From: a virus
Strand: one strand, 5' to 3'
Length of the DNA: 46,886 nucleotides
Virus record (IMG/VR): IMGVR_UViG_3300046505_000018
Location: 1 to 46,886 of that record
Shown: positions 1 to 8,400 of the stretch, piece after piece
Position numbering within the stretch: the stretch's first letter is position 1
Layout of the letters: the number at the start of each line of letters is the position of its first letter
The notes under the pieces: generated by a model
The model's database searches: none
The model's input: only the letters and a program-made list of their open reading frames with translations
Told to the model about the DNA's origin: nothing
Position numbers and translations under genes: made by a program

Positions 1-135
1 CTACATCGAGAGATGTTGCACGAGATCAGTCAGGCGGCATGGGCAACCTTCGAGGAAGGAGAGCTCCTGGAGGTCAAGAAGGGGAGGCTGGAGGCGATGT
101 TCACCGCCCTTATCCACCTCAACCAGGGGGCCTTG
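1..135. repeat. Terminal direct repeat, left copy
   Basis: Bases 1-135 recur at 46752-46886 with a single difference (G127 versus A46878). The same reading frame continues across the join, so this is either an assembly overlap of a circular or permuted genome or a short terminal redundancy. The mismatch could be a sequencing error or population variation. Confidence 0.95.
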
Positions 136-162
136 GATGACCTCGCCGAGGTGACTGAATGA
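1..162 (+). CDS. Small hypothetical protein, C-terminal part (continues from 46695)
   Basis: This is the C-terminal end of a gene whose start lies at 46695; the frame is open from base 1 to the TGA at 160-162. Joined across the terminal repeat the protein is about 73 residues, basic at the N-terminus and acidic toward the C-terminus (ends DDLAEVTE), probably helical. I do not recognise a family. It overlaps the next gene by ATGA, as is usual in this operon. The mismatch between repeat copies changes one residue (glycine here, arginine in the right copy). Confidence 0.75.
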   Translation, partial: LHREMLHEISQAAWATFEEGELLEVKKGRLEAMFTALIHLNQGALDDLAEVTE

Positions 163-299
163 GACCCTTCCTCTGGGTTGTGTATGGCCTGGCTGTCGTG
201 ATGGGCCTGCTGACCATTGTGGCGGGCAGTCTGCTGGGCAGTCTGCTGGGACAGTATGCCCATATAATCCTGTGGCGATGGCTCGGGTGGATCAAATGA
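159..299 (+). CDS. Small single-pass membrane protein
   Basis: A 46-residue protein starting in ATGA overlap with the previous stop. After MRPF there is a long hydrophobic stretch (about residues 5-35, with an internal GSLLGSLLG repeat) ending in a tryptophan- and arginine-containing tail (LWRWLGWIK). It should sit in the host inner membrane. Small phage membrane proteins of this kind include holins and accessory lysis proteins, but nothing identifies it as one. It overlaps the next gene by ATGA, so the two are probably translationally coupled. Confidence 0.6.
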   Translation: MRPFLWVVYGLAVVMGLLTIVAGSLLGSLLGQYAHIILWRWLGWIK

Positions 300-553
300 G
301 TGGCAAGGGCGACCGATACAGACCCGTGGACCAGAAGGCCTACGGCGACTCTTACGACAGAATCTTTGGCGTGAAACATAGGGTAAAATCCTACGGCACC
401 TGGCCACACGTCCGATGTTCCTGCGGGTGGAGTCTTGTGACTCTGTGGCCCCCCGAGATGGCCCGACAGGCTATTGAGAACCACTTGAAAGAGGTTGAAC
501 ATGGAAATGAAGGACAGCGGCGAGCGTCAGAAGTTTCAGACCGGAGCAGTTAG
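296..553 (+). CDS. Conserved small phage protein
   Basis: An 85-residue protein starting at an ATGA overlap; an in-frame upstream ATG at 272 is possible but would lie inside the membrane-protein gene. The N-terminus (MSGKGDRYRPVDQKAYGDSY) resembles a short conserved phage family with a GKGxxxRPxDxxxYxxxxDRIFG pattern, recognised from memory. CSCGW near the middle could be a partial metal site. The 3' end overlaps the next gene by 53 bases in another frame. Function unknown. Confidence 0.65.
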   Translation: MSGKGDRYRPVDQKAYGDSYDRIFGVKHRVKSYGTWPHVRCSCGWSLVTLWPPEMARQAIENHLKEVEHGNEGQRRASEVSDRSS

Positions 554-1619
554 GGACACAGCGACGGGGAAACCCCGGCCGGACCTGATCTCCCCCCACG
601 CGGCGATGCGTGAGGGCGTCTGGTTGGGCCTGGGTGCCGAGAAGTACCAGCCCCGGAACTGGGAGAAGGGGATTCCGATCTCCCGGTGCATCGCCTCGCT
701 GGAGCGGCACCTGGTAGCCTATAAGCTGGGGCTGCGGGACGAGGACCACATGGCCGCGGTGCGGACGAACGCCGGCTTCATCCTCCACTTCGAGGAGGAG
801 GTCAAGGCCGGCCGGCTGCCCGCTTCGCTGGATGACATGCCACACTACCTGAGCCAGCCGATGCAGACGCCGGCCGCCTGCTCGGACGACGCCAACATCA
901 AGCGTCGGCGTGACCTGCTCAAGCGGGTAGACAGCGGGGAGATGCTTAGCGACCGGGAGAACGGCGAACTCCACGTCAGTGGATGTGACAACGACGGGTG
1001 TGGTCTGGAGGGCAGGCTGTGCCCAGAGTGCATGGCCACTCTCAGCGAACGGATCGACAAGGGGGCCGCTCGGGTCATGGCGGGCCAGCAGAACGTCGCC
1101 ACCGGCTCCCCCGCCTGGTGGAATGAGGCCGATCCGAACGGGTCGATCCGTGGGATCAAGAAGCCCTTCACCGTCTACCTCTGCGGTCCGATAACGGGTG
1201 CCCCCATCGACCACAACTGGCGGAACTACGCGACTGACTTCCTGGTGAAGCACGGCATACGAACCCTGGACCCGCTTCGGGGTAAGAAATCCTGGAACAT
1301 CTCCAACCAGGGAATGAGTTACGAGGGCCAGTTGGCCTCGCCGGAGATGGCAGATCGGGATAACCTGGACGTGCAGGCGGCCGATCTAATCCTGGCCCAC
1401 TTCCCCTATGAGCCTCCGCGTCAGTCCATTGGCTCCCTGATGGAAATGGGTGGGGCCGCCGGCATTGGCGGGGCCAAGCCGAAGCCCATCGTTCTCTGTA
1501 CCGAGATTCCCGCGTTCAACGACCACCTTTTCACCCGCCGGTTCTGTATAATAGAACCTATGTTCCAGAAGGCTCTTGATCGTATCGTAGAGTGGTTTGG
1601 ACAGAGAGGACAAGCATGA
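501..1619 (+). CDS. DUF5664 (dATP/dGTP diphosphohydrolase N-terminal-like) fused to nucleoside 2-deoxyribosyltransferase-like domain
   Basis: A 372-residue two-domain protein. Residues about 10-105 match the DUF5664-type phage domain: TGAVRDTATGKPRPDLI, GAEKYQPRNWEKGIPISR, SLERHLVAYK and EDH followed by FEEE. The middle (residues about 130-185) has CDNDGCGLEGRLCPEC, possibly a zinc knuckle. Residues about 195-340 look like a nucleoside 2-deoxyribosyltransferase: VYLCGPITG near the start, an NW pair, DRDNLDVQAADLILAHF and then GSLMEMGGAAG. Known members of the two families act on deoxynucleotides or nucleosides, so a role in shaping the nucleotide pool is likely; no substrate can be read. ATG 501 is chosen because AGAGG lies 6-7 bases upstream; an in-frame TTG at 495 is less likely. 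Confidence 0.8.
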   Translation: MEMKDSGERQKFQTGAVRDTATGKPRPDLISPHAAMREGVWLGLGAEKYQPRNWEKGIPISRCIASLERHLVAYKLGLRDEDHMAAVRTNAGFILHFEEEVKAGRLPASLDDMPHYLSQPMQTPAACSDDANIKRRRDLLKRVDSGEMLSDRENGELHVSGCDNDGCGLEGRLCPECMATLSERIDKGAARVMAGQQNVATGSPAWWNEADPNGSIRGIKKPFTVYLCGPITGAPIDHNWRNYATDFLVKHGIRTLDPLRGKKSWNISNQGMSYEGQLASPEMADRDNLDVQAADLILAHFPYEPPRQSIGSLMEMGGAAGIGGAKPKPIVLCTEIPAFNDHLFTRRFCIIEPMFQKALDRIVEWFGQRGQA

Positions 1620-1801
1620 AGACATTACTCCCCAACTGGCTGTCACGGTGGCTCGCAGAGAAACTTTTTGGGGTCTACTACTGTACGAGATGCGGACAGT
1701 GGACCAAGACCCATCACATGAGGCAGACGGCCAACGGAACACCCGCCGGCTACTGGTGCCTGTGTAGCCGGCCGGCCCAGGCTCCCCAGGAGAAGAACTG
1801 A
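1616..1801 (+). CDS. Small zinc-ribbon-like protein
   Basis: A 61-residue protein preceded by AGAGAGGA and overlapping the previous gene by ATGA. It has a CTRC pair (about residues 21-24) and a WCLC pair (about residues 47-50), consistent with a four-cysteine zinc ribbon. The N-terminal LLPNWLSRWLAEKLFG segment looks amphipathic. It joins the following RNA ligase gene through a TGATG overlap. Function unknown. Confidence 0.6.
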   Translation: MKTLLPNWLSRWLAEKLFGVYYCTRCGQWTKTHHMRQTANGTPAGYWCLCSRPAQAPQEKN

Positions 1802-2340
1802 TGCCACCGGCTGAGTTCCAAGGCTTCGCCAAGATACACCGCCTGTCCCGGCCCTGCATCGTGACTGAGAAGATCGACGGAACGAACGCCCAGGTCTACA
1901 TCACCGAAGATGGGCAGATTATTGCCGGTAGTCGGACCCGGTGGATCACCCCGGAGAACGACAATTACGGATTTGCCCAGTGGGTCCAGGACCACAAAGA
2001 AGAACTACTTCTACTTGGCCCCGGACGGCATTTCGGAGAGTGGTGGGGCCAGGGGATTCAGCGGAACTACGGCATGACCGAGAAGCGGTTCAGTCTATTC
2101 AATGTGCAGCGGTGGACGGAGACGCCACCGCCGGGATGCTGTCATGTCGTCCCTATCCTAATGGCCGGGGATTTCTCGCAGCCCCTCGTGTGGTTGAAAG
2201 CAATGGGGCTATTGGAGAACGGGGGTAGTCTTGCGGCTCCTGGTTTTATGAAGCCCGAGGGGATCGTGGTCTACCATATCCAGGGTAATGTGGCCTTCAA
2301 AAAGACCTTTGAGAAGGATCAAGAAGGGAAGGGACAATAA
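1801..2340 (+). CDS. RNA ligase family protein
   Basis: A 179-residue protein with the nucleotidyltransferase motif I EKIDGTNAQVYI (lysine at about residue 22 is the expected adenylation site), a later GSRTRWI segment that fits the next ligase motif, a GEWWGQGI segment and EGIVVYHI near the end followed by FKKTF, which fits motifs IV and V of the RNA ligase / DRB0094-type family. It would join or repair RNA ends using ATP. At 179 residues it is a minimal catalytic core. It lies one small gene away from a metallophosphoesterase, a pairing seen in end-healing and sealing repair modules. Confidence 0.8.
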   Translation: MPPAEFQGFAKIHRLSRPCIVTEKIDGTNAQVYITEDGQIIAGSRTRWITPENDNYGFAQWVQDHKEELLLLGPGRHFGEWWGQGIQRNYGMTEKRFSLFNVQRWTETPPPGCCHVVPILMAGDFSQPLVWLKAMGLLENGGSLAAPGFMKPEGIVVYHIQGNVAFKKTFEKDQEGKGQ

Positions 2341-2495
2341 TGCAAGCCGCGGATAGGACGATTGATCTTCAACATCGTTTTGTGGAAGAAAGCCAGAAGT
2401 TAGGAGATTGCTTTCCAGAATGTAGAACCGAAAGCCAGGAGCGGATAGGGAATCTTCGTTTGCTCCTGGAGAAGATGCAGGAGGAGTTAGCATGA
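2340..2495 (+). CDS. Small hypothetical helical protein
   Basis: A 51-residue frame starting at the TAATG overlap with the RNA ligase stop and ending in an ATGA overlap with the phosphoesterase start. It is charged and probably helical (ends LRLLLEKMQEELA). The last codons contain the strong AGGAGG ribosome site of the next gene. The tight couplings on both sides are the main support that it is real; no family is recognised. Confidence 0.55.
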   Translation: MQAADRTIDLQHRFVEESQKLGDCFPECRTESQERIGNLRLLLEKMQEELA

Positions 2496-3352
2496 ATGCG
2501 TCGGGTAAAAGATATATCTGGCACCCCTCGCGGAGCGATGCCTTCAAACTGGTGTACTTCTCAGACATACATTGGTTGGCCGCTGCTTGTGCCGAGAAGG
2601 AGGTCATGCGGACGGTTGCCGAGATTCAGTCCGATCCCTTCACCTTCTGGATCGGTGGTGGCGACTACGGCGAGTTCATCGGCTTCGGTGACGCCAAGCG
2701 GTTCGACCCCGACGCCATCTCCGAGCGGGTATCGGTCAAGGACTTAGGCCGCCTCGGAAAGAAGACCTACGAGGGCATCCGGGACATCTTCGAGCCCATC
2801 AAGGACAAGTGCCTGGGCCTGATCGTTGGCAACCACGAGAAGCAGTACATGCGTCGGCAGCAGCAGGAAGACCTGCACGGCTGGCTCTGCACCGAACTTG
2901 GTGTCGCAGACCTGGGGTACTCTTGCTTCATGGACATCGTGTTCTGCCGCACAAGCCGGGCTAAGCGGCCGGCCCTACAGACTACGACCGCCCCGGAGAA
3001 CGCCAGCAAGTCCTTCCGCATCTGGTGCCATCACGGGGCCGGTGCGGCTGCGACCAAGGGCGGCAAGATCAACCGGCTGTCCAGCTTCATGCGGAACTTC
3101 GACGCGGACATCTTCTTCATGGGCCACGTCCACGACCAGATGGGGTGCCGGCTCCAGGTCTTGACCTCGAATGCGGACTGCACCAAGCTCTGCAACCGCG
3201 AGAAGATCGGCGTGGTCTCGGGGTCGTACCTCAAGACCTACGCTCAGGGCGTCATCAGCTACGGGGAACAGAAGGGCTACGAGCCGACGACCCTCGGGGC
3301 GGCCCATGTGATGATTAAGCCAGACACCCGAGAGGTTTGGGGGAGAGTATGA
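2492..3352 (+). CDS. Calcineurin-like metallophosphoesterase
   Basis: A 286-residue protein with the full metallophosphoesterase motif series: SDIHW (about residues 24-28), GGGDYGE (about 55-61), GNHEKQ (about 112-117), WCHHGAG (about 174-180) and GHVHDQ (about 207-212). These supply the two-metal site used to cleave phosphomonoesters or phosphodiesters. An AGGAGG site precedes the ATGA-coupled start. The neighbouring RNA ligase suggests action on RNA 2',3'-cyclic phosphates or 3' ends, but phage members of this family may also act on DNA ends or nucleotides, so the substrate is not established. Confidence 0.85.
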   Translation: MNASGKRYIWHPSRSDAFKLVYFSDIHWLAAACAEKEVMRTVAEIQSDPFTFWIGGGDYGEFIGFGDAKRFDPDAISERVSVKDLGRLGKKTYEGIRDIFEPIKDKCLGLIVGNHEKQYMRRQQQEDLHGWLCTELGVADLGYSCFMDIVFCRTSRAKRPALQTTTAPENASKSFRIWCHHGAGAAATKGGKINRLSSFMRNFDADIFFMGHVHDQMGCRLQVLTSNADCTKLCNREKIGVVSGSYLKTYAQGVISYGEQKGYEPTTLGAAHVMIKPDTREVWGRV

Positions 3353-3630
3353 CGACAGTGTATACGGAGGAGCGGGCAGAACTGATAGGGGAACTACTTG
3401 CGGAGGCGTTCCGAGGGTCGCTCTTATTCGGAACCAGACTGAGCGAACTAACGGCGAAGGCCCAAGCGGGGCTGTCGGAGAACGATTTCACCCACTACTG
3501 TAACATCCTACAGTTCCGTTTACAGTCTGAGGCTAGAGAAGCCCTGAGGCCTGAGCCACCGGCCAGAAGACCCTCCCGATGGCATAGCCTGCGTAAACAG
3601 TTATCCTTGGCCTATCACAGACTCAGATAA
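3349..3630 (+). CDS. Hypothetical protein
   Basis: A 93-residue protein in ATGA overlap with the phosphoesterase. The N-terminal two thirds look helical (TEERAELIGELLAEAFRGSL) and the C-terminus is basic and proline/arginine-rich (PEPPARRPSRWHSLRKQ), as in small nucleic-acid-binding proteins. The last gene before a promoter-like sequence and a palindrome. No family recognised. Confidence 0.6.
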   Translation: MTTVYTEERAELIGELLAEAFRGSLLFGTRLSELTAKAQAGLSENDFTHYCNILQFRLQSEAREALRPEPPARRPSRWHSLRKQLSLAYHRLR

Positions 3631-3641
3631 TCGGGTACAAT
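3614..3641 (+). promoter_or_regulatory. Putative promoter (ATCACA-16-TACAAT)
   Basis: The -10 element TACAAT (3636-3641) follows a 16-bp spacer after ATCACA (3614-3619, 4 of 6 consensus). The same -10 and spacer length occur at 34067 and 38340 with perfect -35 boxes. It would drive 3682-4626 and the genes after it. The -10 lies inside a palindrome. Confidence 0.45.
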
Positions 3642-3656
3642 GTATACACTGTACCC
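3633..3656. promoter_or_regulatory. 24-bp near-perfect palindrome, operator candidate
   Basis: Arms GGGTACA and TGTACCC flank a GTATAC centre; 22 of 24 positions are symmetric. It covers the -10 element of the putative promoter. No T-run follows, so a terminator is unlikely and a dimeric repressor or activator site is the better reading. Confidence 0.45.
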
Positions 3657-3681
3657 GACGAAAATCACTTTGGAGAATGAG

Positions 3682-4626
3682 ATGAGAAAGTATGCAACGG
3701 ACTCCGATATAGCGGCCTTCCTGTTTGGTGTCGCCTATGTGGCTCTTGTCATCGTGATCGGGGCACTTTGCTCCGGTTGTCAGACTGCCGATTACCAGGA
3801 GGCTGGCTACACGGGCCAAGGCCTCACGGCCAAATACGAGACGGCTCCCGTGCCTGGATATGTGGTGGCGATCCACGAGGATGGGACACAGACTGTAACC
3901 CCTTTGCTACCCTCATCCACGCTCTCCGGCCCTTTAACCGGGAAGAACGTGGCACGTTCCACTACGTCCCCGCCTCCCGTCCTACAGACCTCCCCCAACA
4001 AGAGCCCCGTGGTATCGACCCGGATTGTGAATCCCCAGGCGGGCGTCTCGGCGTACTACAATCTCACCCCTGAGGTCGTGAAGAAGGGCGACGGCTTCAC
4101 GGCCAGCCGGGTTATGTCCTGGTCGTCCAACGGCCCGAGCCGGGATGCCGCCAGTGTGGCGAACCAGAAGGTGAAGGATACCCATAACGCCTTGCCCACT
4201 ATCTCCATAGACGAGAAGGGTGTCCATATCGGCAAGGGCGGCGGGTCCACCGAGGACCAGGCCGGCATGTCCTGGTTCCAGCGGATCGGAACCTGGTTCA
4301 GTGGTGTCCTGTCGAGTTGGTCGATGTGGCTCTTGGTCATCGGGATCGGTGTCGCCGCCTTCTTCATTCTGCCGATCTTCCTGCCCTTCCTAGGGCCGGT
4401 CTTCGCCTCCCTGGCCGATGGCCTTCATAAGATGTGGGACTGGATGACCGGAGAGATTTCGAGGTTATTCGCATGGTTCAAAACTATCCCCGTGAAGAAG
4501 GCTGTGATGCCGGCTTCCTCTACGACGAGTCCGTCTGCCCCAGTCGCCCCTGCCGCACCTGCAAGCATAACCGAAGCGAGCGTGACCGGCAGCGGGGTCA
4601 AGACCGGGGACAAGCCCGGTGCATGA
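3682..4626 (+). CDS. Membrane protein with two hydrophobic segments
   Basis: A 314-residue protein. ATG 3682 is chosen because TTGGAG lies six bases upstream; an in-frame ATG at 3640 lies inside the promoter palindrome. Residues about 10-32 form an N-terminal membrane or signal segment ending in ALCSGC, which resembles but does not fully match a lipobox. The middle is proline/threonine-rich and presumably exported. A second hydrophobic span (about residues 213-245, MWLLVIGIGVAAFFILPIFL) and a lysine- and proline/alanine-rich tail follow. It could be an envelope or lysis protein (spanin-like topology is conceivable), but no family is recognised. Confidence 0.6.
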   Translation: MRKYATDSDIAAFLFGVAYVALVIVIGALCSGCQTADYQEAGYTGQGLTAKYETAPVPGYVVAIHEDGTQTVTPLLPSSTLSGPLTGKNVARSTTSPPPVLQTSPNKSPVVSTRIVNPQAGVSAYYNLTPEVVKKGDGFTASRVMSWSSNGPSRDAASVANQKVKDTHNALPTISIDEKGVHIGKGGGSTEDQAGMSWFQRIGTWFSGVLSSWSMWLLVIGIGVAAFFILPIFLPFLGPVFASLADGLHKMWDWMTGEISRLFAWFKTIPVKKAVMPASSTTSPSAPVAPAAPASITEASVTGSGVKTGDKPGA

Positions 4627-4975
4627 CATCCGAGACAGATCAGACCTGATCGCTCTCGTCGCCAAGCGAGCCCCGGTGGTGTCATGCCGCCGGGCTTGCT
4701 TGACGGATCGGGTGGAGAACCTGGGGGCGTTCCTATTCTACGGCACCCGAGGGGGTTGGGTGGTACGGGTACACACTACACGGGATCACTATGTCTCTGT
4801 CGTGCCCGGACGTTGTGGAGTCCAGGTAGGCGTCCTAGAACAAGTGCCCTGGGAAGTGTGGATCGGCGACCAGGGCGAGCAGATACTCTACCGGGGCGAT
4901 CACCCCGAGGAATACCGGAGGTTATGGGATGCTGCAAAAGCTGACGATGTTCGTTGTGACGTGGGACTCGCCTGA
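4619..4975 (+). CDS. Hypothetical protein (GTG start)
   Basis: A 118-residue frame starting at GTG 4619, eight bases before the previous stop, with ACCGGGGA about eight bases upstream as ribosome site. The ATGA at 4623 would give only eight residues and is rejected. It contains beta-rich segments (GGWVVRVHTTRDHYVSVVPG) and ends acidic. Function unknown. Confidence 0.55.
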   Translation: MHDIRDRSDLIALVAKRAPVVSCRRACLTDRVENLGAFLFYGTRGGWVVRVHTTRDHYVSVVPGRCGVQVGVLEQVPWEVWIGDQGEQILYRGDHPEEYRRLWDAAKADDVRCDVGLA

Positions 4976-5204
4976 GCTACCCATCCCCGAAGCGATCACC
5001 TGGGAGGAACTACACGAGGTCGTGCAAGCGGGAGCCGATCTACAGTGGGACATGCTCGGCGAGCGTCGAACGATACCTCTCTACATCGTGGACGACGTTC
5101 TGCGGGTACACGAGGGGAACTCGGCCCTCATCCGGCTAGGCCGATCCTCAGAAGTCAAGAAGGATCGCCCTCTCCACCGTGACCAGACCCTCTCCTATCG
5201 CTAG
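4929..5204 (+). CDS. Hypothetical protein, last gene of the plus arm
   Basis: A 91-residue protein with a good GGAGG site (4917-4921) seven bases before ATG 4929. It overlaps the preceding frame by 47 bases, which is more than usual here. The sequence has no recognisable domain (ITWEELHEVVQAGADLQWDM in the middle). Its TAG stop shares the CTAG at 5201-5204 with the stop of the convergent minus-strand gene, so the two arms meet without any spacer. Confidence 0.55.
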   Translation: MLQKLTMFVVTWDSPELPIPEAITWEELHEVVQAGADLQWDMLGERRTIPLYIVDDVLRVHEGNSALIRLGRSSEVKKDRPLHRDQTLSYR

Positions 5205-5491
5205 GGGCACGAGAATGCCTTGACCAACTGGGGACCGAATCGGATCGCAATCGTCCCGAAGAACCCGGCCACAGCAATCCCTCCGGCCACGGTCCACATG
5301 ATCCGGTTGAACTTCCGAGCCGAGCGAATGAGGGGGGCGAACCTCTCTTCGTGGGCGACAACGCTCTCGTCGTGAGCGAGCATGATGTGCTTCATCTGCG
5401 GGGGGAACACCTCGGTCAGATAGTGGTCGAAGTATTGGTGGATGGATAACTGGGCCAGGTCGATTACTTCTTGACGTTCTTGGGGGCTCAT
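5201..5491 (-). CDS. Small membrane protein with amphipathic N-terminus, holin-like candidate
   Basis: A 96-residue protein and the last gene of the structural arm. The first 55 residues are hydrophilic and helical (ending EERFAPLIRSARKFNRI), followed by one membrane span (about residues 64-86, MWTVAGGIAVAGFFGTIAI) and a short tail. This topology resembles single-span phage holins or haemolysin XhlA-like proteins, and the end of a late operon is a common place for lysis genes, but the assignment is inference. ATGA overlap with the upstream large protein. Confidence 0.6.
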   Translation of the reverse strand: MSPQERQEVIDLAQLSIHQYFDHYLTEVFPPQMKHIMLAHDESVVAHEERFAPLIRSARKFNRIMWTVAGGIAVAGFFGTIAIRFGPQLVKAFSCP

Positions 5492-8400
5492 TGAATTATC
5501 CCTCGTTTCCTATATTCCTCGATCACGCCCTTGGCCTTCAACGGACTGGACTTCACAAGACTTATTATATGCTGTAGCATCACGTTACGCAAGTCCGTCT
5601 TCTCCTCGGGGGTGGCCGAGTCATAGACTCGTAGACCTGTCTCGATGGGGAGATGGGAGACGGTGCGGGCCAGGTCACTCATCCCGGCTTCCTTGACGAG
5701 TTCATCGGCCCGCTGTTTGTTGATGTCCCCACGCTGGAGGGCTTCGATCAGCGGAACGTGATAGCCCGTAGTCCAAGCCTCCCGGTAGCCGTGTTCCGCC
5801 ACTGTCTGAGACATCTGTGCCCGAGTCTGATTCCCCTCAGGCACGGAAGCAGCGGCGGCCCGTGAGGCAATCTGCATAGCTACCGACTTGTTTGACTTCT
5901 CCTGGATAGCAAACTTGCCAACAATCGGGGACTCGGATATCCCAGTCAGGCGGGCAACGACGGGGTTGGCGGACTGAGCAGCGGCTTTCAAATGGGCCAA
6001 GGGGGCGTTCTCGTCAGAGGCCACCCTGGGTCCGACCGAGTATCCGGCCGTGTCTTTTCCGGTCGCAGCGATTGCCGCGGTGCGTACAATCGGCCCCTCG
6101 AACGGGCTCAGGGCCGAGGTGATGATGTCCTTGGCGGCGTCACTGGCCGTCTCGGAGGCGGTCTTGCCTTTACGTGGGCCTTCGATCAGGGCTCGGGCAC
6201 CGACAGCCCGCAGACCTCGGGTGACGTTCAGGAGGGAGGCCACATCGAAGTACCGGACCTTCCCGTCCTTGCCATCCTCCAGACGGACCGCACCAATAGG
6301 CACGTTGTCGCCGCCGTCCACTCGGCCCCACTTCATGTAGTTCACCAGGGCGACGGACCCCAGAATCGCCGCGAATCGACCGGCGACCATAACCCGGAGT
6401 TTCGCGGCATTCAAACCGGAAGTCGCCTTGAGACCAGGAGAGAAAGTCAGGGAACGGATGCCCTGAGCGTAGAAGTTCGTTCCGGCGGTGGCGAACGGGC
6501 CGATCCCGGTGTCGCGGACGAAGGCGATGAGCCGGCTCTGAGCCCGGCGGTTGTACTGACCCAACTGACTTACGAAGTCCCGTCGATTAGTATCGGTGTT
6601 TAGGGCGACTCCCTTGTCGGCGAACTTCTTGAAGGCGTCATCCAGGACCAGACGGCCGGCTTGGTCCATCGTACCCACGACCCGGCTCATTATGCCGAGG
6701 GTGTACTTATAAATCTTGCCGCCCATCTCCGGCGTCTCGGGAGTGTTTAAACGCCATGCTCCGAGTTTCGCCAATTCGGCCCCCTGCCGCATGATCTCGG
6801 GATCATGGATCAATAGGCCCCAGGTCTTGTTCAGGAGTTTCGGGATTACCAGCCCCGTGCCGGGAGATCGGACCAGGGTAGACGCCTGGTTGCCGATGTG
6901 GTATGCAGCCTCGGAGAGACTCACCAGGGCGGTCTTGTTGAACAGGTCCGCGGCTCCCTTGAGCATCCCATTGTATTCCTTGGAGTCAACGTCGAAGGAC
7001 GCACGGACCTCGCCGGCCACATCAGACCGAACATAGAGGTCGCTAACCGCTGTATGTGGAAGGGCCTTAGTTGCGTGTTCTCCGATGGAGACTAACTGAC
7101 CGCGGGCACCCACCTTGGCAAGGCCGGAATCCACCAGGGATTTGATGAAATCATTCTTGAACGAGGTATCCGCCGTCCGACCCAGGGAGTTCTTGATGAT
7201 CTCGGAGAATCGCCCCTCGTAGGCTTCGCCGGTGCCCTTGGCCTCTCGGGCGAACGGAGTGCTCCCTCGTTGGGTATTCCGCAAGCCGCCCGTCTTTGAC
7301 CCGGTGACGATCATACCGGCCTTGTCCGGGTCATTGGGGTCACGGGCCATAAGGTTCGTTCGTATGCCCGTCTGAAAACCACGCTGAGCCAACTCCGAAT
7401 TGGGGTCCAGATTCATAGCCTTGCGAAATAGGTCATCAATCAGAGGACCATAGTGTCGCTTGACCTTCGCCAGAGCTTCCTGAATTTTCGGGTCCGCGAG
7501 AGCGGCCTGGTACTCCTCCTCGGTTCGGAAGGGACTACCTTCCTTGCCGATGAAAGTATTGATCCGAAGGGCCTGTTCGATCTCGGCCTGGCTCGGTTTG
7601 GCCTCCTGGAGACTCTCCCGCGTGAACTTCCCGCCGGGGACGTTGACATCGGGTAGCTTGAGGGCCTTCGCTTTCAACGACCGAAGCTGGTCCTCGCTCA
7701 GGAGGGTGCCTACTTTGAGGTCAAGATCGGCGTCGCTACCAATGATCGTGCGAGCCAGTTCCGCGGACTTCTCCACGGCCCACACCTTCGCAGAGATATA
7801 GGTGCCGGCCTTCTCACCTGCAGTCCTAGCCAGCCGGGTCAGGGTTGGGAATATCTTGCCGGAGTAACGGTTGATGCCGTCCAGCATCGAGTGTGTGGCG
7901 TCACCCAGTTTCTCCCAGGCCGAACGGGAGTCGCCCGTGTATGCGTCTAGGACGGAGCCGGTGAGGGCTTTGCCGGCGTTATGGCTTGGATCGCCGGCCG
8001 GAGGGAGATCACCACCCATCGGCGGGGGCGGCTCGCTCGGAGGCCGGGGAGGGATGATCCCGTGTTCCGGTTCTACGACCTCGCCCTCTAAAGGGGGCGG
8101 CTTTGGTTGTCCGAGGTCGCCGCCCTGCTGGACTTCTCCCGGAGGCGGCTCCGCACCTACACTACCTGCACCACCTGCACCCTCTATACCTCCCATACTT
8201 GGTGAAGTGGGTGGGCGAACGACACCTTCGGGCAGCGTCGGAACACCCTCGGTAGGGCGAACGGAGCTAGTCGGAGTCTCAGGCGTAGGAGCAGTCCCGC
8301 GGGCCGCCATCGCTTCTGTGGCGTGGACAATGTGGTTCCCGATGGTCATGGCCGCCACGTTCAGGGCGGTCTCACCCAGACCTTCCTGCCACGGCCTCCC

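Noticed and set aside
501-1619. Z-genome (2-aminoadenine) pathway
   Set aside because: DUF5664 alone is not enough; no PurZ-like adenylosuccinate synthetase or HD-type dATPase was found.
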